NCBI GenBank assembly: GCA_965267245.1 | Contig: OZ253939.1 | Coordinates: 5,332,001 to 5,396,000 of the forward strand | Source of the DNA: JANSWY01 sp965267245 | GTDB taxonomy: Bacteria; Bacteroidota; Bacteroidia; Cytophagales; Cyclobacteriaceae | Length of the DNA: 64,000 nt | Direction: 5' to 3' | Shown here: piece by piece, positions 47,091 to 55,944 of the stretch | Position numbering within the stretch: position 1 is the stretch's first letter | Layout of the letters: the number at the start of each line of letters is the position of its first letter | The notes under the pieces: model-generated | What the model saw: the letters and a program-made list of their open reading frames with translations, nothing else | Databases searched by the model: none | What the model was told of the DNA's origin: nothing | Translations under genes and position numbers: made by a program

Positions 47091-48407
47091 TTATTTTTCA
47101 GGTGGCAAACTCAACAAGAAGCGGGAATGATTTCCAACTCTGGAATACTCCAATGTCCCTCCATGTGCCCGGGCAATTTTTCTGGATAAGGCCAACCCAA
47201 CACCAGAACCATCCACTTTTGTGGTAAAAAATGGAACGAATATTTGATTGATGATTTTATCGGGTACTCCCGGACCATTATCCTCAACTGCGATGGAAAC
47301 GAGATCTCCTTCCTGACTTACAGATACCTGAATTTCGCCTCCCTCAATTTTCGCAACAGCCTGCGCAGCATTTTTGATTAGGTTATTCAAGACCAGGCTG
47401 ATGAGTACCTTGTCAAAAACAAGAGCATCTTGCAGCTGATCATTGAACGTTAATTGGATACCCGGATAGTTTGGACCCAATGAGTTGACTAAATCTGCCA
47501 ATTCGGAGCTTTGATAAGTATCAAGGTTTGGTTCAATTGGTCTATTGATCTGTTTGTAAGCATCTACGAATTTCAATATCCCTGCTGTACGGTCTTCAAT
47601 GGATTTGAGGCTGATAACAACGTTATGTTGGTCTTTTTTGTCTAGTTCAATCAGCTCCTTATCATTTATCAGTTTTTTATTGACCACACTGATCAGAGAT
47701 AATATGGGAGTTGCCGAATTCATGATCTCGTGTGTCATGACACGCATGAGTTTTTGATAACTTTCAAATTCTTTTGCGTCCAAAGGGTTCTTGATATCAG
47801 TTAAACTGATGAGTTTATAATCTTTTCCCTTCAGTTTGAAAGATTCAGTTTTTACAAAGAGCTTTTGTCCATTTTTGTGGTCTATCCATTCAGCAGGAGT
47901 GTATTGGCTGGTCATTACTTCATGAATCCTGGGATAGTCGAATTTGAGTCTGTCAGTATTGATCAATCCAGGAATTCCAAGTAATGTGTTGAAAGCCTTA
48001 TTACTAAATAACACTTCTCCATGTTCACTGTAACAAGCTACTGCTACTGAGATATGTCCCAAAACCATTCTTAACAAATGGTATTCAGCTTGTTTACCTG
48101 ATTCAAGTTCTTCCAGGCTTTGTGTGATCAACTCATAAGCTTCTTCCATGGCTCTCGAGGAGGTTTGCCTTTTGTAAGCTCTGTTGAAATCCCTGTGCCT
48201 GACAGAAAGAAGAAACCTTGTCCAGCCACGCTCCTGGCGTTGTAAATACCAGGTTATCTCAAATGCTGAAATCAGGATTAAAACACCAAACATTATTGGT
48301 GTGATGAGTAGATCAGTTTTATAATACGAATAAGATAGCCCGAATACAAAAGCGACTAATATCAAAACCCGCAACAATATGAATAATAACCCCCTGCTAA
48401 AGACCAT
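47091..48407 (-). CDS. NtrY-like sensor histidine kinase
   Basis: A 438-residue kinase with two N-terminal spans, a PAS-like domain (about 115-220), HisKA with MTHEIMNSATPIL as phosphoacceptor box and HATPase (NNLIKNAAQAV, DNGPGVPDKI, GSGVGLALSRKI). It is the partner of the sigma-54 response regulator encoded directly upstream; the two overlap by 11 bp. The final frame stops 50 bp from the convergent hydrolase gene. Confidence 0.93.
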   Translation of the reverse strand: MVFSRGLLFILLRVLILVAFVFGLSYSYYKTDLLITPIMFGVLILISAFEITWYLQRQERGWTRFLLSVRHRDFNRAYKRQTSSRAMEEAYELITQSLEELESGKQAEYHLLRMVLGHISVAVACYSEHGEVLFSNKAFNTLLGIPGLINTDRLKFDYPRIHEVMTSQYTPAEWIDHKNGQKLFVKTESFKLKGKDYKLISLTDIKNPLDAKEFESYQKLMRVMTHEIMNSATPILSLISVVNKKLINDKELIELDKKDQHNVVISLKSIEDRTAGILKFVDAYKQINRPIEPNLDTYQSSELADLVNSLGPNYPGIQLTFNDQLQDALVFDKVLISLVLNNLIKNAAQAVAKIEGGEIQVSVSQEGDLVSIAVEDNGPGVPDKIINQIFVPFFTTKVDGSGVGLALSRKIARAHGGTLEYSRVGNHSRFLLSLPPEK

Positions 48408-49722
48408 ATTTCTTGATTTTTCTGTAAAGGGTATTCCTTCCTATTCCCAATTCGGCAGCTACATGACTAATGTTACCTGCATGTCTTTTAATCGCTTCCT
48501 CAATCTTCTTCTTTTCCATTACATATAAGTTGCCATCCTTTTCATCCTGATCATTCAGGTGCCTTATGTCTTCGGTACTTCCCATGATCACCATTCTTTC
48601 TACACTATTTCTCAACTCCCTGATATTACCTGGCCAACTATAGGCTGATAGTGATTTGAGCTCATTCTTTTCAAATTGAATAGATTTCCCATATTTCCTG
48701 TTAAACAAATCCAGGAAGTAATGAATCAGCGGGATAATATCCATTTTTCTTTCTCTCAATGGAGGCAACTCAATATGAACCGTATTGATTCTAAAGAGCA
48801 GATCCTGCCTGAATTGGTCAGACTCCTGTAGTAGTGCCAAAGATTTATGGGAAGTACTGATTGTCCTGATGTCAACCGCTCTAGCCCGATGATCACCTAC
48901 TCGTTGAATTGTCCTGTTTTCAAGTACTGCCAATAATTTGGATTGAAGGTGAATTGGTAGATCACCAATTTCATCGAGAAATAATGTTCCGAGATTAGCA
49001 GCTTCCATTAACCCGGCTTTATCATCAGAGGCATCTGTAAATGCACCTTTCACATGACCAAATAAGGTGGAGGCAAATAAATTCTCAGAGATGGCACTTA
49101 AATCAGCATGAATGAAGGGTTGGGAGGCCCTTAATGATTGGTTATGAATATGCCTGGCTAACACTTCCTTACCTGTACCGTGTTCTCCAGTAATGAGAAT
49201 AGAAGCATCTGTTCCGGCAATTTTCGAAACCATCTCCATAATCCTTTGCATACTTTCGGATTGACCGAATACCATGTTATGGTACTGGTTATTTTGATGG
49301 ATCAGCGTATCTCTTGTTGAGATAGCGTCTGCCAATTCTTCTTTTGAATTGGCCAGATTCAGGGCAGCTTGAATGGTAGCTATTAATTTTTCATTTGAGA
49401 AAGGTTTCTCCAGAAAGTCTGTGGCACCTTGCTTCAACGATTCCACCGCTACTTCTAGAAATCCGTGTGCCGTGAGGACCACAATTGAAATTGCTGGCTT
49501 TTCTTGTTTGATCTTTTTGATCCATGCCAGACCTTCAGCACCATCATCATCGCCAATGGCAAAATTGAGATCCAGAATGATGACTTTTACATCGGTTTGA
49601 TGTAATATGGGCATGGCTCTATCTGGATGTTCCAGGGTTTGTATTTCTCCAAATGGTTCCTCAAGTACCATTTTGATGGTATGCAATAACATTGGATCAT
49701 CATCGATAGCTATTATTTCCAT
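48397..49722 (-). CDS. NtrC-family sigma-54 response regulator
   Basis: A 441-residue regulator: receiver domain with phosphoacceptor Asp51 (VIILDLN), AAA+ domain with Walker A GEHGTGKEVLA, the sigma-54 contact loop as GAFTDA (not the standard GAFTGA), Walker B LFLDEIGD, and a Fis-type HTH at the end (AAELGIGRNTLYRKI). It would activate sigma-54 promoters when phosphorylated by the kinase encoded after it. The divergent permease gene is the likely target through the repeats at 49746-49776. Confidence 0.95.
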   Translation of the reverse strand: MEIIAIDDDPMLLHTIKMVLEEPFGEIQTLEHPDRAMPILHQTDVKVIILDLNFAIGDDDGAEGLAWIKKIKQEKPAISIVVLTAHGFLEVAVESLKQGATDFLEKPFSNEKLIATIQAALNLANSKEELADAISTRDTLIHQNNQYHNMVFGQSESMQRIMEMVSKIAGTDASILITGEHGTGKEVLARHIHNQSLRASQPFIHADLSAISENLFASTLFGHVKGAFTDASDDKAGLMEAANLGTLFLDEIGDLPIHLQSKLLAVLENRTIQRVGDHRARAVDIRTISTSHKSLALLQESDQFRQDLLFRINTVHIELPPLRERKMDIIPLIHYFLDLFNRKYGKSIQFEKNELKSLSAYSWPGNIRELRNSVERMVIMGSTEDIRHLNDQDEKDGNLYVMEKKKIEEAIKRHAGNISHVAAELGIGRNTLYRKIKKYGL

Positions 49723-49745
49723 GGATAGTAAAGATAGTCATTTAC

Positions 49746-49776
49746 TGTTCCAGGTTGGAACACTGGCCTGTTCCAA
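49746..49776. promoter_or_regulatory. Cluster of TGGAAC/GTTCCA half-sites (candidate activator site)
   Basis: Three half-sites alternate in orientation: GTTCCA at 49747-49752, TGGAAC at 49756-49761 and GTTCCAA at 49770-49776. The first two form a perfect dyad with a 3-bp spacer; TTGGAAC and GTTCCAA form a perfect 7-bp dyad with an 8-bp spacer. They lie between the NtrC-type gene and the permease gene, 113-142 bp before the permease ATG, a usual distance for sigma-54 activator sites. Confidence 0.6.
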
Positions 49777-49888
49777 AGTGATCAAATTTTTGAAAAAATT
49801 GAATGAATTTAATTATAAATCACTAATAATCAGATTGTTGTGATTTTTGGCAGTCTTTTGGACATAATAGAGTGAAACCTAATAACTC

Positions 49889-52312
49889 ATGACAAAGACA
49901 TTCATACTTTCGATTCTTAGAAACCTCTGGAAAAACAGAGTAACATCCGCAATCAATATCATCGCGCTCACACTTGGGTTAAGCAGTACACTGTTTCTGT
50001 ATGTACAGGATAGATACGAAAATAGTTTTGACATCCATCAGCCAAAAGCCGATCAACTTTATAGAGTAAACCTAACAATTTCATACCCCAACAGAACTTT
50101 CAACGATGGTAATACAGAATCTATGTTGGCGAAAGCCATGCGAAATGAATTTCCGGAATTGGAGGGAGTGGTTCAAATCATAGGACCTAGGGAGAGTCTT
50201 GTGGCTATCAACCCAGGTTCTACCCAGGAAAAAGTATTTGAAGAAACTAACAACCTGTTTTTTGCTGACAGTGTATTTCTGAAACACTTCGATTACGATT
50301 TTATCGCTGGGAATAGGCGTACAGCTTTGGATACACGAAACGGAATTGTATTGTCTACCAGAATGGTGGAGAAATACTATCCGTCATATGTAGGGAGAGA
50401 AGCAGAATTGTTGGGATCTGAAATTGCATTGTATGATTCCATGAGGGTTTTTGTGACCGGAGTTATTGAAAACCCACCAAGTAATAGCAATTTTCCTTTT
50501 GAGATGCTGGCTTCTTCAGAGATTTATTACCGATTGAATGAATGGGATCGTGATAATTGGGGGAACATCGACTCAGGATTAACTTTTCTTGTACTTAAGA
50601 AAGGACAACAACCAGAAGACTTTGAATCAAGATTCCCGGCGCTTGTCAACAAATACAGAAATGAACGGGAAGCAGAGATGGTTAGCTACAGTCTGCTCAA
50701 CCTGAAGAAATTGCATGGTGATCCCACCTGGGGATTTGCAGGTAATTATACCAGTAATCCGGCAGTAACGATTGGCTTCACAGCTGTTGGTTTGTTTATT
50801 CTACTTTCAGCATGTATCAATTTCATCAATATTCAAACTGCCCAGGTGGTTACCAGATCGAAAGAGGTAGGGGTGAGGAAAGTATTAGGAGGCACGCGAT
50901 TGCAATTGATCTCCCAGTTTTTAATTGAGACATTGTTATTGACAACCATATCGTTCATCCTTGGATTGTGGCTAACAGAACTGGCATTGACTGGTTGGAA
51001 TGATTTACTCAGCATTGTAAGAATGGATATGCAAATCGATGGGTCTGTCCTTGTATTTGGTGTTGTATTGATTGTTTTTGTGAGTCTCGTGGCTGGAATC
51101 TATCCGGCATTGAAACTTTCGTCCTTCAAGCCATCAGAATCATTAAGAAGTGGTTTTTCTGCATTGACAGGAAAAATGTCAGGGGTGAATTTGAGACAGG
51201 TGTTGGTGGTGACCCAATTTGTCATTACGCAGATACTCATTATTGGAACAATTGTAGTAGCCTGGCAGATGAATTATTTCATCAATAAGGACATGGGTTT
51301 CAACAAAGAAGAAATGATCACCATTCCTACTTATAAAGCCAATAGAAAAAGTGTAGACCGATTGACTCAGGTAATTGAATCCATGCCAGAAGTCATTTCC
51401 TACTCATTTTCATCAGGACCGCCGATGGATGCTGGTAGATATGGAACTATATTTAATGAAGTGGGGCATGAAGACAAAGGTGACATCAAAACCCGTAATA
51501 AATTTGTGGACCACAGGTTCCTGGATAATTTTGGGATTGAGTTGGTGGCAGGTAGAAATTTCAGAAAGGATGAGTACAATGACACGATTGATGCGTTTAT
51601 CGTCAATGAGGCACTTGTGAAACAACTGGAGGTGAATAGCCCGGAAGAAGCTATAGGTAAATCATTGATCTGTTATGGGACACGTGCAGTGATAGTAGGG
51701 GTAACAAAGGATTTTCATATTGACAAATTGAATGAGGAGATCTCTCCACTTATAATGTTCCCATGGTGTACCCAGGTAAATAACGCCGATTTGAAAATAG
51801 CTGCAGGAAACTTACCTGATGCAATTGACAAACTAAGAGAAGTATGGACGGAGGTTTTCCCTTCCCGCACATTCCGATTTAAGACTATTGATGAATTTAT
51901 GCTGGAGGCATACATCATTGAAAACATTATGCTAAAAAGCATACGCATATTTTCCATCATTGCCATCTGTATTGGATGTCTAGGATTGTACGGTTTGGTA
52001 TCGTTTATGTCGATCAAGCGTGTGAAAGAAATAGGTATAAGAAAAGTGTTGGGAGCTACCATTGGGCAATTGCTATTTATCTTTTCCAAGCGATTTTTTA
52101 TCCTAACCCTGGTGGCCTTCTTGATCAGTGCTCCATTGGCCTATATGGCGATGAATCTTTGGTTGAATAATTATGCCTATCGGATAGACATGGGATGGGA
52201 GATATTTGCTTTAGGATTGTTTGCCACACTTATGTTAACATTTCTGACTGTAGGGTATATTTCACTGAAGACTGCCAGGGCTAATCCTGCGGAGACATTG
52301 CAGTTTGAATGA
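49889..52312 (+). CDS. MacB/FtsX-type ABC transporter permease
   Basis: An 807-residue membrane protein. It has an N-terminal span and MacB-type periplasmic domain, then an FtsX domain with three spans (FINIQTAQVVTRSKEVGVRK), a further span and periplasmic part, and a second FtsX domain (YGLVSFMSIKRVKEIGIRK) ending with PAETLQFE. This duplicated layout is usual in Bacteroidota. No ATPase gene is adjacent, so the energising subunit is elsewhere. It is divergent from the sigma-54 regulator and probably controlled by it. Confidence 0.93.
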   Translation: MTKTFILSILRNLWKNRVTSAINIIALTLGLSSTLFLYVQDRYENSFDIHQPKADQLYRVNLTISYPNRTFNDGNTESMLAKAMRNEFPELEGVVQIIGPRESLVAINPGSTQEKVFEETNNLFFADSVFLKHFDYDFIAGNRRTALDTRNGIVLSTRMVEKYYPSYVGREAELLGSEIALYDSMRVFVTGVIENPPSNSNFPFEMLASSEIYYRLNEWDRDNWGNIDSGLTFLVLKKGQQPEDFESRFPALVNKYRNEREAEMVSYSLLNLKKLHGDPTWGFAGNYTSNPAVTIGFTAVGLFILLSACINFINIQTAQVVTRSKEVGVRKVLGGTRLQLISQFLIETLLLTTISFILGLWLTELALTGWNDLLSIVRMDMQIDGSVLVFGVVLIVFVSLVAGIYPALKLSSFKPSESLRSGFSALTGKMSGVNLRQVLVVTQFVITQILIIGTIVVAWQMNYFINKDMGFNKEEMITIPTYKANRKSVDRLTQVIESMPEVISYSFSSGPPMDAGRYGTIFNEVGHEDKGDIKTRNKFVDHRFLDNFGIELVAGRNFRKDEYNDTIDAFIVNEALVKQLEVNSPEEAIGKSLICYGTRAVIVGVTKDFHIDKLNEEISPLIMFPWCTQVNNADLKIAAGNLPDAIDKLREVWTEVFPSRTFRFKTIDEFMLEAYIIENIMLKSIRIFSIIAICIGCLGLYGLVSFMSIKRVKEIGIRKVLGATIGQLLFIFSKRFFILTLVAFLISAPLAYMAMNLWLNNYAYRIDMGWEIFALGLFATLMLTFLTVGYISLKTARANPAETLQFE

Positions 52313-52356
52313 TTGAAGACAGGTTATCAATTTGAAGCAGTGGTATTAAGGATGAA

Positions 52357-54330
52357 TTATCTATATTTTAAATCATACCCTATTTTCATAACCAATTCTC
52401 TGCCCAAACCAGGTAGGGGAGAATGATAACCATTATAGGGCTGAATGAAATCGAAATGCTCATCCAATAAATCAAATACACCGAAAGATATAGAAAATCC
52501 ATTTGTGAGAAAGTTATCGTATCTGAGGTTTATGTTGAGTAAAGGAGTTGCTCCGAATGTTTCAAGAATAGGTGCTTCATTTAAATCTACAGATGCATAA
52601 CCATACCTTTTGCCAATTAGAGTAAAGGAAGGGTTAATTGAAAAGTTCTTAGATAACCTGAAACTTGAAATTAGATTCATTTTCGACTGTGGAATCCCCA
52701 GGACAGCATTGCTATTTATTGGTACCTCGTAAAGTGGAGCTTTGTTTTTCCCTGCAGTGGAAGAAAAACTATAACTAAACGTGGCAAATCCCCAGTCTTC
52801 TTTGATTTTATATTCAAGTTCAAATCCGCGAGATCCACTTTGATCGAAATTTAGGTAAGATTCATTACCAGTCATATCATCGAAAAAGTAAATTATCGGA
52901 TCTTCAATTGTTATATCAAATATGTTTGCAGTAAGAAACATTTTATTGGTGATTTTTAGACCCACCTCTATCTCAGCCACATTTGTTTTCTCTGGTTTCA
53001 CATTCGGGTTTAAGTTCATATTTTCAATGACTGGTGCTCTGAATGCTCTACTGAATAATAATTTTGTATGAAAGTTGCCAAATATTTTTGTATAGCCAAA
53101 TCGTGGAGCAAAGGCTGAACCAAATTGATTATGATTGATAATTCGTCCACCAGCGGTGAAATTTCCAGAATTGGACCTGTAAAGTAGTTGACCAAATCCA
53201 CTGATCGTATTAAAATCTACTTGGTCTGAAGTGTTATTTAAGAATACTCCCCGGTTATTTGGGTCATTGTTCATTGCATTTTCAACGAAAAATTCTACCC
53301 CCAAAAGCATGTTAAGGTTTCTATTAAAATCAACATTGCCAGATAGGTTACCGATAGCTTTCGTGACGTTGACATCATAATATGTGTCAATGATTCTTAG
53401 TTCCTGAACTACATTACCTTCGGCAGACCTGGTATTCCAGGGGGACTGATTTATGAAGCTAATTTTAGGAGTGATTGTTACTTTTTTCGTGATTTTCCAG
53501 TCGTACAATGCCTGTAGGTTGACGCTCTCGTAGTTGATTGGAGCTGGATTATTTAGAATAGCATCATAATACATTAATGAAGTAGTTTGATAGTTTTCAT
53601 AGTTAGCCAAAACTTTTAAGTCTTTATAGGTGACATTTAAATTAAAATTAAATGGTTTTAACTCTGAATTATCGGTGAGATCACCACTATTTCCATATAT
53701 GTCAGTAAACATTGCATTAGAACGAATTCCACGACCCATAAAAGCAGCTAATGAATAACTCAAGTTCTTTGACTCTTTACCAGCCTGCAATGATATATTC
53801 TGCCGGGCATAGCTATTTTGTACAATTCCAAAACTTCCATCTAACTGAATACCATTGAGGTCTCTCCCTTTCTTCGTGATTACATTGATCACGCCAAGTT
53901 CCGCATACCCACCATAAATGCTTGAGCCTGGCCCTCTGATTACTTCAATGCGCTTTATCTGATCAACATTATAACGATTGCCAAATTGAGTTGTTGAATA
54001 AAGGTTTTCATTCATTTCCTGCCCATCAATCATCAGAAGAATTTTTCCTTCATGCCCCCAATTTCCCCTTGCTGCTAATCCTACGACACCTCCTACATCG
54101 TAAGAGAAGGTTAGACCCGGCACCATTCGGAGGATATCAATGAGATCCCTTGCACCACTTGCTTCAATTTCTTTGTTGGTAATAATACTTACGATTCCAG
54201 GTGATTCTCTGGAATTTAGTGCGGTTTTGGATGTAACAGTGACCTTCAGATTAATCAGTTGCTCGAGTGTCATGTCGAAAAGGCTGTCAGAGCTAATCTC
54301 CTGACATACGATAGGGTAATGCAGAATCAA
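52357..54330 (-). CDS. TonB-dependent receptor with unusual start
   Basis: A receptor of at least 657 residues: plug (TSKTALNSRESPGIVSIIT, GARDLIDILRMVPGL, LMIDGQEMNENLY, VEVIRGPGSSIYGGYAELG vicinity) and barrel ending LVMKIGYDLKYR. It has no carboxypeptidase-D-like domain. The TTG at 54330 would begin inside the signal peptide; codons upstream to 54363 encode KKLAIAIYLT in frame, completing a normal signal, but the first codon there is ATC and an in-frame stop follows four codons further up. Either a rare start is used or the ATG was lost. Confidence 0.85.
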   Translation of the reverse strand: MILHYPIVCQEISSDSLFDMTLEQLINLKVTVTSKTALNSRESPGIVSIITNKEIEASGARDLIDILRMVPGLTFSYDVGGVVGLAARGNWGHEGKILLMIDGQEMNENLYSTTQFGNRYNVDQIKRIEVIRGPGSSIYGGYAELGVINVITKKGRDLNGIQLDGSFGIVQNSYARQNISLQAGKESKNLSYSLAAFMGRGIRSNAMFTDIYGNSGDLTDNSELKPFNFNLNVTYKDLKVLANYENYQTTSLMYYDAILNNPAPINYESVNLQALYDWKITKKVTITPKISFINQSPWNTRSAEGNVVQELRIIDTYYDVNVTKAIGNLSGNVDFNRNLNMLLGVEFFVENAMNNDPNNRGVFLNNTSDQVDFNTISGFGQLLYRSNSGNFTAGGRIINHNQFGSAFAPRFGYTKIFGNFHTKLLFSRAFRAPVIENMNLNPNVKPEKTNVAEIEVGLKITNKMFLTANIFDITIEDPIIYFFDDMTGNESYLNFDQSGSRGFELEYKIKEDWGFATFSYSFSSTAGKNKAPLYEVPINSNAVLGIPQSKMNLISSFRLSKNFSINPSFTLIGKRYGYASVDLNEAPILETFGATPLLNINLRYDNFLTNGFSISFGVFDLLDEHFDFIQPYNGYHSPLPGLGRELVMKIGYDLKYR

Positions 54331-54363
54331 GGTTAGGTAAATGGCAATAGCTAGTTTTTTGAT

Positions 54364-54801
54364 AGTGCTCTATTTTGTTAATGATAATTTAACAACAAAG
54401 GAGCAAATAGTAAAGTTTTAGAGTAGTTTCCAAATGGAACTCATGAAGGGTGTCTTCATCATGAATTTGGATGTTCATCAACACAAATTATTCTGTATAC
54501 AGAAATAGTGTGAGGTTTTTTAACATGATATCAAACGAACGGAGATCTTTGAGATATGACAGAATTCGTAAAATTCTGCCCAAAAAATGGTATGCTGTTT
54601 TGATGAGGTAATTACACCTGTTCTCAAGTTTATCCTGTTCGGATGGCTCTTTTACTTACTCACGATGGGGACCCACGATGACAGAAGACGACAAAGACAA
54701 AGGAAAACTATGTTTGGCAGGTAAGTCATCAATTGCTTTAGACTTCACAAGGTATAATCGGATCAAAAGGTTTGAGTGCTTTTATGGGTACTATTGATCA
54801 G
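54364..54801. other. Gap of 438 bp with no convincing gene
   Basis: Between the receptor start and the LodB-like stop I see no recognisable gene. A 39-codon plus-strand frame begins with ATG at 54678 (charged start, TEDDKDKGKL) but has no family and no partner gene. Several TCATGAA-like words are scattered at about 54440-54480 without clear order. Confidence 0.5.
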
Positions 54802-55944
54802 CTAATAATTTACATTTTGATTAGAATTAGTGGTATCATGTAAAAACCATTTACTCCAAAAATCAGAAGACGCATATCTCTTCTCCTGATTGTAATACTG
54901 CTTTCTGAATTTTTGGTGGTGTTCGTAAACATCTAGTATGATCGAGTGATACTTCTGCTTTAATGAACCGAAGTTCATTTGATTCTCATCAATTTTTACT
55001 AACGTTTCCGAGCACTTAATTGCTGAGTAAAGTGCAAAAAATATACCCTGAGATGATAGGGGATCGAGTGTTAATGCAGCATCACCAATTGAAAACCAAT
55101 AATTACCAACAATACTGTTTGCCAAGGATACATCTGCTTTTTGTACTCTTACTTCCAGAATGCAATTGTTGTCCCTGAGTTCAAAAGGTAGAACTTGAGA
55201 TTTGTTAGCCACATCAATTATTGATTTGTTTTTAAATAGATCGGACACATCACTTGGGTTGCCAAAGAAAGCCATTACTCGTATGTTGTTAGGCAATTTA
55301 GTGGTGTACCACCAACCTTTCTCTACCGATTTCACTCGAGTTGTTAGGTCTTGGTCTTCCAAACTGGAATTCACCCAAAAAACAAGTGCCATCTGATCAC
55401 ATTCTTTTCCTTTCTTGTAGGTCCCTAAATTTCTTGATACTATTCTGGATCTTCCAGATGCATCTATCAGCCATTTTGAACGTATGATGTTTTTGCAATT
55501 GTTTGTAGCGGTTATTGTTACATCGAAATTAAATCTTGAATCCTGAACAATCGAAATTTTATCAACTTTACCCATATGCAATTTACAGCCTACACTTCTC
55601 ACTTGCTGCCGAAGGGATTCGTCAAACTTTTGCCTGCAAATATGCCAACCACCACCCTCAGGATTATAAATTGAATCCTGGTATTGCCATTCATCAGTTC
55701 CCCAAGCTGAGGCATTTGATAAACAAGGTTCATACGCTTTATCTTTTAAAAGACTTGATATGCCATGAATCCCCAGTCTATTCAGTAATCGAATGCTAGC
55801 ACCCGGTATGGACTCACCTATTTGGAACGAAGTTTTTTTAGTTTGATCAATTAGTCCAATGTTGTAACCATATTTGGCTAAAGCCAATGCACATGCAGTA
55901 CCAGCCGGGCCAGCTCCGGCAATTAATACATCAAAGTCACTCAT
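54802..55944 (-). CDS. LodB-like FAD-dependent maturation protein
   Basis: A 380-residue flavoprotein with the FAD loop DVLIAGAGPAGTACALALAK at the N-terminus, a DASGRSRIV middle segment and the late GDAALTLDPLSSQG, as in halogenase/geranylgeranyl-reductase-like flavoproteins. LodB of Marinomonas is of this group and is needed to form the quinone cofactor of LodA. The start overlaps the stop of the LodA-like gene by 4 bp (ATGA), the same gene order as lodAB. The assignment rests on this pairing as well as on the fold. Confidence 0.82.
   Translation of the reverse strand: MSDFDVLIAGAGPAGTACALALAKYGYNIGLIDQTKKTSFQIGESIPGASIRLLNRLGIHGISSLLKDKAYEPCLSNASAWGTDEWQYQDSIYNPEGGGWHICRQKFDESLRQQVRSVGCKLHMGKVDKISIVQDSRFNFDVTITATNNCKNIIRSKWLIDASGRSRIVSRNLGTYKKGKECDQMALVFWVNSSLEDQDLTTRVKSVEKGWWYTTKLPNNIRVMAFFGNPSDVSDLFKNKSIIDVANKSQVLPFELRDNNCILEVRVQKADVSLANSIVGNYWFSIGDAALTLDPLSSQGIFFALYSAIKCSETLVKIDENQMNFGSLKQKYHSIILDVYEHHQKFRKQYYNQEKRYASSDFWSKWFLHDTTNSNQNVNY

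Noticed and set aside
49847..49861. TGGCA followed by TTTTGG as a sigma-54 -24/-12 promoter for the permease gene
   Set aside because: The distance between the two elements is one base short and the -12 GC is missing, so it does not meet the consensus.
54678..54797. Short plus-strand frame (TEDDKDKGKL start) in the gap before the LodB-like gene
   Set aside because: It has 39 codons, no recognisable domain and no supporting signal; the gap otherwise looks non-coding.
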